Positions 1 through 5,781 of a stretch of 8,031 bases of DNA are shown here, in pieces. The DNA is from Clostridia bacterium (GTDB taxonomy: Bacteria; Bacillota; Clostridia; Oscillospirales; SIG627): contig JAFTEP010000231.1 of the NCBI GenBank assembly GCA_017453605.1, forward strand, positions 1 to 8,031. Reading direction: 5' to 3'. A model generated the notes under the pieces. The model made no database searches and had not been told where the DNA came from. It was given only the letters and a program-made list of their open reading frames with translations. Numbering within the stretch: position 1 is the first letter of the stretch; every line of letters begins with the position of its first letter. Made by a program: the position numbers and the translations under genes.

Positions 1-375
1 GTCTCCGAGAGCAGTGCGATGAAAAAGTATCTTTTAGAGCGCTCCGTCCCGGAGGAGAGGATTATAGAGGAGGACCGCTCGACGAGCACCTTTGAAAATA
101 TGAAGTTTTCAAAGGAGAAGATCGACGCTGTCCGTCCCGGCGCGAAGATCGCCTTTTCCACTACCAACTACCACGTTTTCCGCAGCGGACTTTTCGCAAG
201 GCGCGTGAAGATGCGCGCGGTCGGGATGGGCGCGAAGACGAAGTGGTATTTCTGGCCGAACGCGGCGGTGAGGGAATTCGCCGGACTTCTGACTAACCAC
301 CGCGGCAAGCAGGCGCTCATCCTCGGCGGCATGATCGTTTTTTACGTCGTCCTTACGCTTATCGCGTACAGATAA
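1..375 (+). CDS. YdcF/DUF218-type (SanA/ElyC-like) protein, C-terminal part (5' end outside window)
   Basis: The reading frame is open from base 1 and ends at TAA 373-375. The six codons before the first ATG (position 19) read VSESSA and run straight into MKKYLLERSVPEERI. This is the usual run of the DUF218 fold (acidic/Ser-Glu, then a 'YLL..GVPEERI' helix), so I treat the gene as 5'-truncated by the window rather than starting at 19. Other family signatures are STSTFENMKFS (the 'S.nT.EN' motif) and TTNYHVFRSGLFAR (the 'T..yH..Ra...a' motif). The last ~20 residues (LILGGMIVFYVVLTLIAYR) form a membrane helix ending at the C-terminus. Family members such as SanA and ElyC are linked to envelope integrity and lipid-carrier or peptidoglycan metabolism, but the biochemical activity of this branch is not known. 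Family assignment is firm; function is inference. Confidence 0.8.
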   Translation, partial: VSESSAMKKYLLERSVPEERIIEEDRSTSTFENMKFSKEKIDAVRPGAKIAFSTTNYHVFRSGLFARRVKMRAVGMGAKTKWYFWPNAAVREFAGLLTNHRGKQALILGGMIVFYVVLTLIAYR

Positions 376-448
376 GGGTATAAGGGGGCAGCGCGAACCC
401 AATCAGTTTCCAATGGAAAAATAAAAAATATCAAAAGGAGATCTTACA

Positions 449-880
449 ATGAAAAACTTTTTCTCAGGCATCGGAGCGCTCGTGCTGGCGCTGATCTTTC
501 TTGCGGCGGGCATTTTCTGCATATATTTAGGCGCGGATAAGATCAACAAGACCAACTCCGGCAAGTACGTAGAGACGAAAGCGACGATCACAAAGATCGA
601 CAAGACCGAGACCTACGACGATGACGCGCCGGGCAATTCGCGCGTGGATTACGCGATCACCGTCGAATATACAGTCGACGGCAAGACCTACGTTTCTCAG
701 CTTAAAGAGAATCCGAGCGAGTTCAGCGAGGGAATGGAGCTGACTGTGGTCTACAACGTCGACGATCCCAATGAAGTGACTCTTCCCGGCGTGGGCGGAG
801 CCTATATAATGATCGGTCTCGGCGTGATCGGCATCATAGCAAGCGGCGTTCTCGTCCTTAAGAGACTGAGAGGGCGCTGA
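449..880 (+). CDS. DUF3592-type membrane protein
   Basis: A 143-residue protein with ATG at 449 and a good ribosome site (AAAAGGAG, 433-440, 8 nt spacing). Residues ~7-29 form a first membrane helix (ALVLALIFLAAGIFCIYLG) and ~116-136 a second (GAYIMIGLGVIGIIASGVLVL), followed by a short basic tail (KRLRGR). Between them is a ~85-residue soluble, probably beta-rich domain with 'ATITKIDKTE', 'VEYTVDGKTYVSQL' and 'VVYNVDDPNEV'. That helix/beta-domain/helix layout, with the Y-T-V-D-G-K-T-Y and V-x-Y-N-x-x-(D)P motifs, is characteristic of DUF3592. No activity is known for the family. It lies 73 nt after the YdcF-type gene and 16 nt before the dipeptidase gene, so it may be co-transcribed with the latter. 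Confidence 0.75.
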   Translation: MKNFFSGIGALVLALIFLAAGIFCIYLGADKINKTNSGKYVETKATITKIDKTETYDDDAPGNSRVDYAITVEYTVDGKTYVSQLKENPSEFSEGMELTVVYNVDDPNEVTLPGVGGAYIMIGLGVIGIIASGVLVLKRLRGR

Positions 881-896
881 ACTTCCAGCTGACGAA

Positions 897-1556
897 ATGA
901 GCTTTACACGTCCTCAAAAAGACCCCATGGATCCGTCGGGCTTTGTCGTGCTCTCGGAACAGGTCCCGCAGATCGTGCAGGAGATAAGGTATCATTCCAC
1001 CTTCAACTTCATAGGCGAAAGGATCGACGGCTATGAACAGCCATGCGCGCTCCTGACAAAGGAGGCGGCTCGCGCTCTCAAAAGCGCGGCGAACGAGCTG
1101 AACGTCCGGGGCTACAGACTGAAGGTATTCGACGCATACCGTCCCGCCTGCTCGGTCAGACAGTTCGTGCTCTGGGGGATCGAGGATCAGGATATACGGA
1201 TGAAGCCGTTCTTCTATCCCGATCTTGAAAAGCAGGAGCTCTTCGCGAAAGGATATATCGCCAAACGATCATCCCACAGCCGAGGAAGCGCGGTCGATCT
1301 CACGCTTATCGATATGCTCTCCGGGAAAGAAGTCGATATGGGCAGCCCGTTCGATCTCTTCGGCGAGAAGTCTCACCCGGACAGCCGCAGCGTGACCGAC
1401 GAACAGCACGAGAACCGCATGATCCTTCAAAAGACTATGCTCCGCAGCGGCTTTCTTCCGCTCGACTGCGAATGGTGGCATTTCTGCCTGGAGGACGAGC
1501 CCTTTCCCGACACCTACTTCGAATTCCCCGTCTCCCCGGAATACCTCAGAAGATAA
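897..1556 (+). CDS. vanX: VanX-type D-alanyl-D-alanine dipeptidase (peptidase M15D)
   Basis: A 219-residue zinc dipeptidase of the VanX/DdpX family, which hydrolyses D-Ala-D-Ala. Zinc-site motifs are intact: SSHSRGSAVDL gives ligands His127 and Asp134, and CEWWHF gives catalytic Glu192 and ligand His195. Arg82 in DAYRP matches the arginine that helps transition-state binding in VanX. The N-terminal IRYHSTFNFIG...GY and the MGSPFDLFGEKSH stretch (148-160) are also family-typical, and the length is close to VanX (~202). There is no signal peptide or membrane helix, so it should act in the cytoplasm. No VanH, VanA or VanRS gene is visible, so a turnover or nutrient role is as likely as glycopeptide resistance. 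The ATG at 897 has only a weak ribosome site. ATG 927 (Met11) is an alternative start that would keep all motifs. A strong terminator follows the stop codon. Confidence 0.88.
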   Translation: MSFTRPQKDPMDPSGFVVLSEQVPQIVQEIRYHSTFNFIGERIDGYEQPCALLTKEAARALKSAANELNVRGYRLKVFDAYRPACSVRQFVLWGIEDQDIRMKPFFYPDLEKQELFAKGYIAKRSSHSRGSAVDLTLIDMLSGKEVDMGSPFDLFGEKSHPDSRSVTDEQHENRMILQKTMLRSGFLPLDCEWWHFCLEDEPFPDTYFEFPVSPEYLRR

Positions 1557-1573
1557 AAAAAACACATTTTTTC

Positions 1574-1611
1574 GCGCCTCAGGATCGCAAGGGTCCTAAG
1601 GCGCTTTTTTT
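1574..1611 (+). terminator. rho-independent terminator after the dipeptidase gene
   Basis: GCGCCT (1574-1579) pairs with AGGCGC (1599-1604). After a C/A mismatch, AGGA (1581-1584) pairs with TCCT (1594-1597), plus a T-G wobble, closing a 7-nt loop. Seven T residues follow at 1605-1611. It begins 18 nt after the dipeptidase stop codon and isolates spoIIIA from upstream transcription. Confidence 0.9.
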
Positions 1612-1657
1612 ACGTTCTTTTTTCGGAGTTATGTGAATATATATCCGTTGTAAAAAG

Positions 1658-1690
1658 GCCGTCGGGGGTTCGGTCCGGGATCCCGGCGGC
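1658..1690 (+). other. GC-rich leader hairpin upstream of spoIIIAA
   Basis: GCCGTCGGG (1658-1666) and CCCGGCGGC (1682-1690) can form nine consecutive pairs (one G-U) around a 15-nt loop. The loop/arm contains the 12-nt palindrome CCGGGATCCCGG (1675-1686). No T-run follows, so it is not an intrinsic terminator. It is 38 nt before the spoIIIAA start, probably in the 5' leader. No clear SigE promoter (CATA-type -10) could be recognised between 1612 and 1728, so the transcription start relative to this hairpin is unknown. Confidence 0.4.
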
Positions 1691-1728
1691 GCGGGAACGG
1701 GAAGAGTAAGGGAAGGGGAATAGGAAGC

Positions 1729-2622
1729 TTGGGATCGCTCGAAAAAGCCGCAATCCTTCTTCCGCCGGAGCTGAGCCGGGCGGTGCTCTGCTTTTCCCGC
1801 CCGGAAAACGTGCGCGAGATCCGCCTGAGGCGCTCTCAACCGCTCAGTATCAGCGTCGGAGCGGACAATCTTTTCATCAATTCCTCGGGGCAGGTCACGG
1901 CTCCGTCGAACGGCATGATCTGCACTGAAAAAGATCTTGAAGCCGTGCTTTCGGCCGCCTGCGCCGGCTCGCTATACAGATATGAAGATCAACTCCGTCA
2001 GGGCTTTGTCACGACGCCCCTCGGCGTTCGCCTCGGTCTTTCCGGACGGGTCACCGGGGACGGAAGCGTTGCGGAGCTCGGCGGCATAAATCTGAGGGTG
2101 CCGTCATCCCTGAGCGGCGTCAGCAGGGAGGCTATCGATCGCTTCAAGAAAGGCGGGCTTTGTCCGACGCTGTTTTTTTCACCGCCCGGAGGCGGCAAGA
2201 CCACGTTCATGAGAGATCTTGCGATCTCGCTCGCGCGCGGAGCTCTCGGCTCGCCGCTGAGGGTCTGCGCCGCCGACGAAAGGGACGAACTGTTCCCGGA
2301 CACGGTCAGGATCCCGCCTCTTTTAGACGTCATCCGCGCCTGCCCGAAGAGCGAGGCGATCTGCCGCGCGGTGTCGCTTTTATCGCCGCAGGTCATCGTC
2401 TGCGACGAATTGTACCGCCCGGCGGACTGCGACGCGGTGAGGGAGTATTCCGGCTGCGGCGCGGTGCTTATCGCTTCCTGCCACGCGGGAGACGTAAAGG
2501 ATCTCGGGCGTCGTCCCGGGATCGCTTCTCTCATAAAAAGCGGCTGTTTTGATCTTCTCGGCTCACTCGTGCTGTCTGAGCGCCTGAGAGTAGAGTTTTT
2601 TCCGCCGGAGGATGCGCTTTGA
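1729..2622 (+). CDS. spoIIIAA: stage III sporulation protein AA (secretion-type ATPase)
   Basis: A 297-residue ATPase of the type II/IV secretion superfamily, the presumed motor of the SpoIIIA-SpoIIQ channel on the mother-cell side. The Walker A motif is PPGGGKTT (152-159). The Walker B region is QVIVCDEL (221-228). An acidic ADERDE patch (182-187) lies between them, and CHAGD (251-255) follows where homologues carry a TAHG-like motif. YEDQLRQGFVTTPLGVRLGL (85-104) and the downstream GINLRVP are typical of SpoIIIAA. The start is TTG. In this frame the nearest upstream stop is TAA 1651-1653, and no ATG, GTG or TTG lies between it and 1729. Purine-rich GGAAGGGG (1711-1718) or AGGA (1722-1725) can serve as ribosome site. 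Length is near the B. subtilis protein (~307). It is first in the operon, overlaps spoIIIAB by 4 nt, and is expected to be SigE-controlled from knowledge of the family. Confidence 0.93.
   Translation: MGSLEKAAILLPPELSRAVLCFSRPENVREIRLRRSQPLSISVGADNLFINSSGQVTAPSNGMICTEKDLEAVLSAACAGSLYRYEDQLRQGFVTTPLGVRLGLSGRVTGDGSVAELGGINLRVPSSLSGVSREAIDRFKKGGLCPTLFFSPPGGGKTTFMRDLAISLARGALGSPLRVCAADERDELFPDTVRIPPLLDVIRACPKSEAICRAVSLLSPQVIVCDELYRPADCDAVREYSGCGAVLIASCHAGDVKDLGRRPGIASLIKSGCFDLLGSLVLSERLRVEFFPPEDAL
2607..2611 (+). promoter_or_regulatory. ribosome binding site fixing the TTG start of spoIIIAB
   Basis: GGAGG lies inside the end of spoIIIAA, 7 nt before TTG 2619. The ATG at 2612 directly abuts it and opens a different, non-family frame, so the spacing favours TTG 2619. 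Confidence 0.7.
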
Positions 2623-3101
2623 GGACGCTCGGATTGATTTTTGCAGCATCCGCGCCCGCCGTAGCCGCGCTTCTTTTCGTCGGTGCGGACGCGAGGCGTC
2701 TGCGCGCCGCCGAAGGGTTTCTGAGGCTCATCGGGCACGCAGAAAACCTGATCCGCCGCTCGTTGACCCCGAAATCGCTTCTGTTTGCCGACTTTCGCGA
2801 CCCCGCGCTCGAATCGTCGGGCTTTCTCGCGCGCCTCAAAAGCGCCCCGGACGATCCGTTCGCCGCGCTCGGCAGCCTGTCGGAGAGCGGACTTTCCGCC
2901 GAGGCTTATGAAGTCGTCGAGGAGTTTTTTTCGGGTCTCGGGAGATTCGGATACGAAAAACAACTCAAGGACTGCGCCCAAAAAAGGGAAAAACTTTGCG
3001 AGATCGTTTCGCGTCAGAAGAACGGCCTTGTCAAACGCCGCGCGGCTCAGCTCACGCCGGGGATCGCCGCCGGCGTCCTGCTGGCGCTGATCCTGCTGTG
3101 A
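2619..3101 (+). CDS. spoIIIAB: stage III sporulation protein AB (T2SF-like membrane protein)
   Basis: A 160-residue protein (B. subtilis ~171) with a hydrophobic helix at each end (residues ~3-22 and ~148-160) and a long soluble helical middle. SpoIIIAB resembles type II secretion GspF-type platform proteins and is thought to couple the ATPase SpoIIIAA to the membrane subunits. Visible family features are the early R-R-L...F..L...E..I (26-46) and the C-terminal AQLTPGIAAGVLLALILL after a charged helix with YEKQLKDCAQKREKL (112-126), similar to 'l....q.kl....lG...G....ILL' of homologues. The start is TTG, overlapping the spoIIIAA stop as TTGA (2619-2622), with GGAGG 7 nt upstream. The overlap suggests translational coupling. 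The protein lacks strong catalytic motifs, so the call rests on position, length and topology together. Confidence 0.87.
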   Translation: MRTLGLIFAASAPAVAALLFVGADARRLRAAEGFLRLIGHAENLIRRSLTPKSLLFADFRDPALESSGFLARLKSAPDDPFAALGSLSESGLSAEAYEVVEEFFSGLGRFGYEKQLKDCAQKREKLCEIVSRQKNGLVKRRAAQLTPGIAAGVLLALILL

Positions 3102-3111
3102 GGAGGAAAAA

Positions 3112-3306
3112 ATGGACGTAAGCGTGATAATGAAGATCCTCGGGATCGGGCTCACGGTCAGCGTGTCCTGCCAGATCCTTTCTAAATACGGCAGGGACGA
3201 TCAGGCGTCGCTTTTAGGGATCGCGGGACTTGTGATCGTTTTGATGTTTCTTGTCGGGCAGATCGAAAACCTGCTCGATTCCCTGAAGAGCGCGTTCGGG
3301 ATATGA
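3112..3306 (+). CDS. spoIIIAC: stage III sporulation protein AC
   Basis: A 64-residue membrane protein with two helices (about residues 4-22 and 34-51) joined by a short polar loop SKYGRDDQA (24-32). The GRDD-type loop is the family signature of SpoIIIAC. The length matches the usual 65-68 residues. ATG 3112 has a strong AGGAGG site (3101-3106) whose first base is the last base of the spoIIIAB stop. It is a mother-cell membrane component of the SpoIIIA channel and overlaps spoIIIAD by ATGA. Very likely correct. Confidence 0.93.
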   Translation: MDVSVIMKILGIGLTVSVSCQILSKYGRDDQASLLGIAGLVIVLMFLVGQIENLLDSLKSAFGI

Positions 3307-3689
3307 ACGATCTTTTGCCCTATATCGGCGCGGCGCTTGTCTGCACCGTCGCATCTCTCGTGCTCAGAAGCCTCGGGAGCCCGCTTTACCGCGCCGTACC
3401 CGTCGCGGCGGCGTGTCTCTTCATACCCGCGGGATTAAAACTTCTCAACGGTCTCTTTTCGCTCGTAGGGGAGCTGAAAAACAACGAGGCTCTGTCGGAT
3501 GCGCTTGCCGTCATCCTGAAAGCTCTCGCCGTCGGGCTCGCTGTCTCGGCGGTCGCCGCCGTCTGCAGGGATCTCGGGGAACCCGGCGTCGCCGAAAAGC
3601 TCGAGTTCTGGGGCAACTGCGCCGTCGCCGCGCTCGCCGTCCCGCTCGTCCGTCAGATCCTGGAACTCGCCGTCTCGTTCATCCCTTGA
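3303..3689 (+). CDS. spoIIIAD: stage III sporulation protein AD
   Basis: A 128-residue polytopic membrane protein. Hydrophobic segments are at about residues 6-22, 30-53, 66-87 and 104-127. CRDLGEPGVAEKLEFWG (88-104) corresponds to the conserved 'CrD.GE..la.kvE..gk' motif of SpoIIIAD. SpoIIIAC and SpoIIIAD are sequence-related small membrane subunits of the channel. The length agrees with family members (~130). The start overlaps the spoIIIAC stop as ATGA (3303-3306), and only a weak GGG precedes it, so translation is probably coupled to spoIIIAC. Confidence 0.93.
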   Translation: MNDLLPYIGAALVCTVASLVLRSLGSPLYRAVPVAAACLFIPAGLKLLNGLFSLVGELKNNEALSDALAVILKALAVGLAVSAVAAVCRDLGEPGVAEKLEFWGNCAVAALAVPLVRQILELAVSFIP

Positions 3690-3720
3690 CGGACGTGAAC
3701 GAAAACAAATAGGTTTAAAA

Positions 3721-4851
3721 ATGAAATTTGCCCGAAGATCAGCTTTTTTCCTTATCGCTCTTGCCGCCGCCGTGATCTTTTCTTCGCCCGTTCTCGCGGA
3801 CGTGGATCCCGGGGAGGATCTGACTTCGACCGTCCTCTCGTCGAGCGGCGCCGATACTCTCCCGTCCCTGATCCCGGACGGGATCGCCGACAGGCTCGGA
3901 GATCCCGCCGACTCGGGCTTTTTTTCAAATCTTCTCGATCTTGTCACCGGCGGTTTTTCCGCTCAGTTCAGCAAGGCGCTGAAGTTTTTCGGCGGTCTGC
4001 TGTGCCTGATCTGCGCCGCGGCCGTCCTCGGATGTATCCGCCAAAGCGGCGAGATCACGCTGAACGCCGCTATCTTTGAAAAGATCGCCGCCCTTTGCCT
4101 CGCCGCTTACTGTCTCGGCCCGCTTTATTCACTTTTCGGATCCGTCGTGGAGCGCATCAGGGGCTTGTGCGCGTTCATGGTCTCGCTTATCCCCGTGACC
4201 GGCGCGCTGTGGGCGATGGGCGGGAACACGGGCTGTGCGGCGGCTCAGAGCGCGGGTCTGGTGCTTGTCAGCGACGTTTTCGCGTATCTCACCGACCGCA
4301 TCCTCGTGCCCCTTTCGGGCTCTCTGTTCGCGCTGAGCGCCGCCGCCGCGGCGTCCGACGGCGCTCTGAGGATAAACCGCACCGTGAAGCGCGCTTTCGT
4401 GACGGGTCTGAGCTTTCTTATGAGCGTCTTCGTGTTCATCCTCGGATTTCAGACGAGCCTCTCAAAGGCTTCCGACACTCTCTCGATGCGCACCGCGAAA
4501 TTCGCCTTTTCCGGCTTCATCCCGGGGGTGGGAAGTCTCGTCGGGGAATCCGCGCGTACCGTCGCCGCCGCCGTCGGCTACGTCCGCAGCGTTTCCGGCA
4601 CCCTCTGCGCCGCTGCTGTCGTCGTTATATGCTGCGCTCCGATCGCTTCTGTCGCCGCGTTCAAGCTGGCGCTCTGGGGCGGCTCGGTCTTCGCTTCTTT
4701 GTGTTCCTGCCCGGCGATGTCGGCGTTTCTGGACGAATTGAACGAGCTTCTCGGGCTCCTTCTCGGCGCCGCGTTATGCGTCGGGGTCTATTTTCTCATT
4801 TCGCTCTCGGTCTTTGTTATGACGGGAACGGCGCTCGGAGGTGTTGGATGA
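3721..4851 (+). CDS. spoIIIAE: stage III sporulation protein AE (polytopic membrane subunit)
   Basis: A 376-residue protein (B. subtilis ~399). The N-terminus is a typical signal peptide: basic MKFARR, a hydrophobic core to residue ~20 and a likely cleavage after SPVLA (26). It is followed by an acidic segment facing the intermembrane space. Later hydrophobic segments lie at about 86-106, 119-139, 147-167, 175-210, 224-244, 293-318 and 342-367. RTAKFAFSGFIPGVGSLVGE (257-276) is the highly conserved SpoIIIAE signature between the central and C-terminal helices. The protein is the largest membrane component of the SpoIIIA channel. ATG 3721 is supported by the signal peptide. Its ribosome site is weak (AGG 3711-3713). 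The 31-nt gap from spoIIIAD makes it less tightly coupled than its neighbours. It ends in an ATGA overlap with spoIIIAF. Confidence 0.94.
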   Translation: MKFARRSAFFLIALAAAVIFSSPVLADVDPGEDLTSTVLSSSGADTLPSLIPDGIADRLGDPADSGFFSNLLDLVTGGFSAQFSKALKFFGGLLCLICAAAVLGCIRQSGEITLNAAIFEKIAALCLAAYCLGPLYSLFGSVVERIRGLCAFMVSLIPVTGALWAMGGNTGCAAAQSAGLVLVSDVFAYLTDRILVPLSGSLFALSAAAAASDGALRINRTVKRAFVTGLSFLMSVFVFILGFQTSLSKASDTLSMRTAKFAFSGFIPGVGSLVGESARTVAAAVGYVRSVSGTLCAAAVVVICCAPIASVAAFKLALWGGSVFASLCSCPAMSAFLDELNELLGLLLGAALCVGVYFLISLSVFVMTGTALGGVG

Positions 4852-5303
4852 AAAACTGGCTCGAGACCATTGTGATCCTCGTGATCGTCAGCTCCGCTCT
4901 TCTCGCCGTCGTCGGCAAAAAGAGCTTCGCCGGGCCGATGCGCGTCGTCTGCGCGCTCTCGGTCGCATGCGCCGCGCTGGCGCTTCCAGTCAGATTTGTT
5001 TTGAGCCAAGTGCATAATGCGGGCGATCCCTTCATAAACTTCGATTACGGGGGCCGGAGTCCCGGCGCCCAGACGAACGCATATCCCGGCGAAGATATGG
5101 TGGACTACGCCGCGGCGAGACTTCTTGAAGCAAGGCTCGAAGAGATCCTCGAAAGTGCAGTCGGAAAGAAACTCGAGGTCAGGGTCACCGGCGAAAAGAG
5201 CGTCCGGGTGCGGCTTGAAGACGGGATAGAAGAAAGTGAAGTCAGACTCGTTTTGTCGGTGCTCGGCGCCGGATGGGATATCACTGCGGAGGAATGCGGA
5301 TGA
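4848..5303 (+). CDS. spoIIIAF: stage III sporulation protein AF
   Basis: A 151-residue protein, start fixed by GGAGGT (4837-4842) 5 nt before ATG 4848 and by the ATGA overlap with spoIIIAE. The same frame stays open upstream to about 4095, but that part lies antiparallel to no known family and inside spoIIIAE, so I exclude it. Two hydrophobic segments (about residues 5-22 and 31-53, starting MKNWLETIVILVIVSS) anchor the protein. The rest (~85-151) is a small soluble domain, helix then strands (AARLLEARLEEILESAVGKK, then LEVRVTGEKSVRVRLED), ending VLSVLGAGWDITAEECG. SpoIIIAF homologues share this two-helix anchor plus ring-building-like domain, which forms part of the channel assembly. Length is slightly below the usual ~200. 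Function is by family and context. Confidence 0.9.
   Translation: MKNWLETIVILVIVSSALLAVVGKKSFAGPMRVVCALSVACAALALPVRFVLSQVHNAGDPFINFDYGGRSPGAQTNAYPGEDMVDYAAARLLEARLEEILESAVGKKLEVRVTGEKSVRVRLEDGIEESEVRLVLSVLGAGWDITAEECG
5288..5293 (+). promoter_or_regulatory. ribosome binding site choosing ATG 5300 for spoIIIAG
   Basis: GGAGGA sits 6 nt before ATG 5300. The ATGs at 5273 and 5294 are in the same frame, but the first lies upstream of this site and the second touches it, so both are poorly placed. ATG 5300 also gives the ATGA overlap seen at other joints of the operon. Confidence 0.7.
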
Positions 5304-5692
5304 GCTCTTTTTTCGGTTTGAAAAAGCTTTTTCCCGCGCTTATCGGGATCGCCTTGTTTCTTGTGATCGGCGTTCTGATGGCGTCGGGCGCCGACAAGGA
5401 CACAAGCGACGCCGAACGCTTCCGCGACGCGGAGCAGAAGCGCCTGAAAGATCTCATCGTTTCTCTTGACGGAGTGGAGAGCGCCGAGGTGATGCTCAGC
5501 GTCGAGGAGAGCTTTTCCGGAAGCGGGAGCGTCTCGGTCTTCGCTTCTTCCGAGAAGAACAAAACGCCGAAGATCGTCGGGGCCGCCGTGATCTGCCGGG
5601 GCAGGGGAACTGAGAAGCTCCGTCTTGAGATCATCCGCCTGATCGGCGGTCTCTACGGGATCGGCTCAAACAAGATCAGCGTTATATTCTGA
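5300..5692 (+). CDS. spoIIIAG: stage III sporulation protein AG (short, ring-building motif)
   Basis: A 130-residue protein, clearly shorter than B. subtilis SpoIIIAG (~229). Residues 1-9 are cytosolic, 11-29 form the membrane helix (FPALIGIALFLVIGVLMAS), and the rest is a ring-building domain. That domain has helix 40-57 (FRDAEQKRLKDLIVSLDG), strand 60-69 (ESAEVMLSVE), a short Ser/Gly/Lys segment 70-91, strand 92-99 (VGAAVICR), helix 103-117 (TEKLRLEIIRLIGG) and final strand 124-130. 'GV..a.V....' and 'GA.VI..G' match the SpoIIIAG family. In B. subtilis the corresponding middle segment is much longer and forms the extra beta-barrel-like collar of the SpoIIIAG ring. Here it is only ~22 residues. 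The frame is closed by TGA 5690-5692 with no sign of a frameshift. The start is assigned at 5300 for the reasons given in the ribosome-site entry. Confidence 0.88.
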   Translation: MSSFFGLKKLFPALIGIALFLVIGVLMASGADKDTSDAERFRDAEQKRLKDLIVSLDGVESAEVMLSVEESFSGSGSVSVFASSEKNKTPKIVGAAVICRGRGTEKLRLEIIRLIGGLYGIGSNKISVIF

Positions 5693-5700
5693 AAGCTGTC

Positions 5701-5751
5701 ATTATTTAGATCCCGAGCTCAGCCCGAGAAGCCTTTCGGGGCAGAAATAAT
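5701..5751 (+). other. two-part hairpin between spoIIIAG and spoIIIAH
   Basis: ATTATTT (5701-5707) pairs perfectly with AAATAAT (5745-5751). After a 3x3 internal loop (AGA versus CAG, able to form tandem G-A pairs), TCCCGA (5711-5716) pairs with TCGGGG (5736-5741), including one T-G wobble. The 19-nt apical loop holds a second CCCGAG (5723-5728) that could pair with the same TCGGG, so two structures compete. No T-run follows, so it does not look like a simple terminator. It ends 17 nt before the spoIIIAH ribosome site. Confidence 0.45.
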
Positions 5752-5781
5752 TCCATAACAAGATGAACAAGGAGAAGAACC

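Noticed and set aside
376..448. Small inverted repeat TTTCC-AAT-GGAAA and an A-rich stretch after the YdcF-type gene
   Set aside because: The 5-bp stem is weak and no T-run follows on the plus strand, so I do not call a terminator. The A-rich part is ordinary upstream sequence of the next ribosome site.
1624..1657. Possible SigE promoter (GTTATGT and GAATATATA elements) upstream of spoIIIAA
   Set aside because: No pair of elements has both a fair match to the SigE -35/-10 consensus and correct spacing; A/T-rich sequence alone is not enough.
1998..3155. 385-codon open frame on the minus strand opposite spoIIIAA and spoIIIAB
   Set aside because: The product is Arg/Ser/Pro-rich with no recognisable domain, and it lies opposite two well-supported spoIIIA genes. 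This is a shadow of codon bias.
4095..4847. Long open frame on the plus strand running through most of spoIIIAE and continuing into spoIIIAF
   Set aside because: Its product over this stretch is Arg-rich and low in hydrophobic structure, while the overlapping frame encodes a recognisable SpoIIIAE. Only the part from ATG 4848 is a real gene. The openness comes from the GC-rich codon use.
5733..5761. CATAACAA near 5754 as a SigE-like -10 for a separate spoIIIAH promoter
   Set aside because: The region 13-15 nt upstream is G/C-rich (CTTTCGGGG) with no -35-like sequence, and the stretch is better explained by the hairpin arm.
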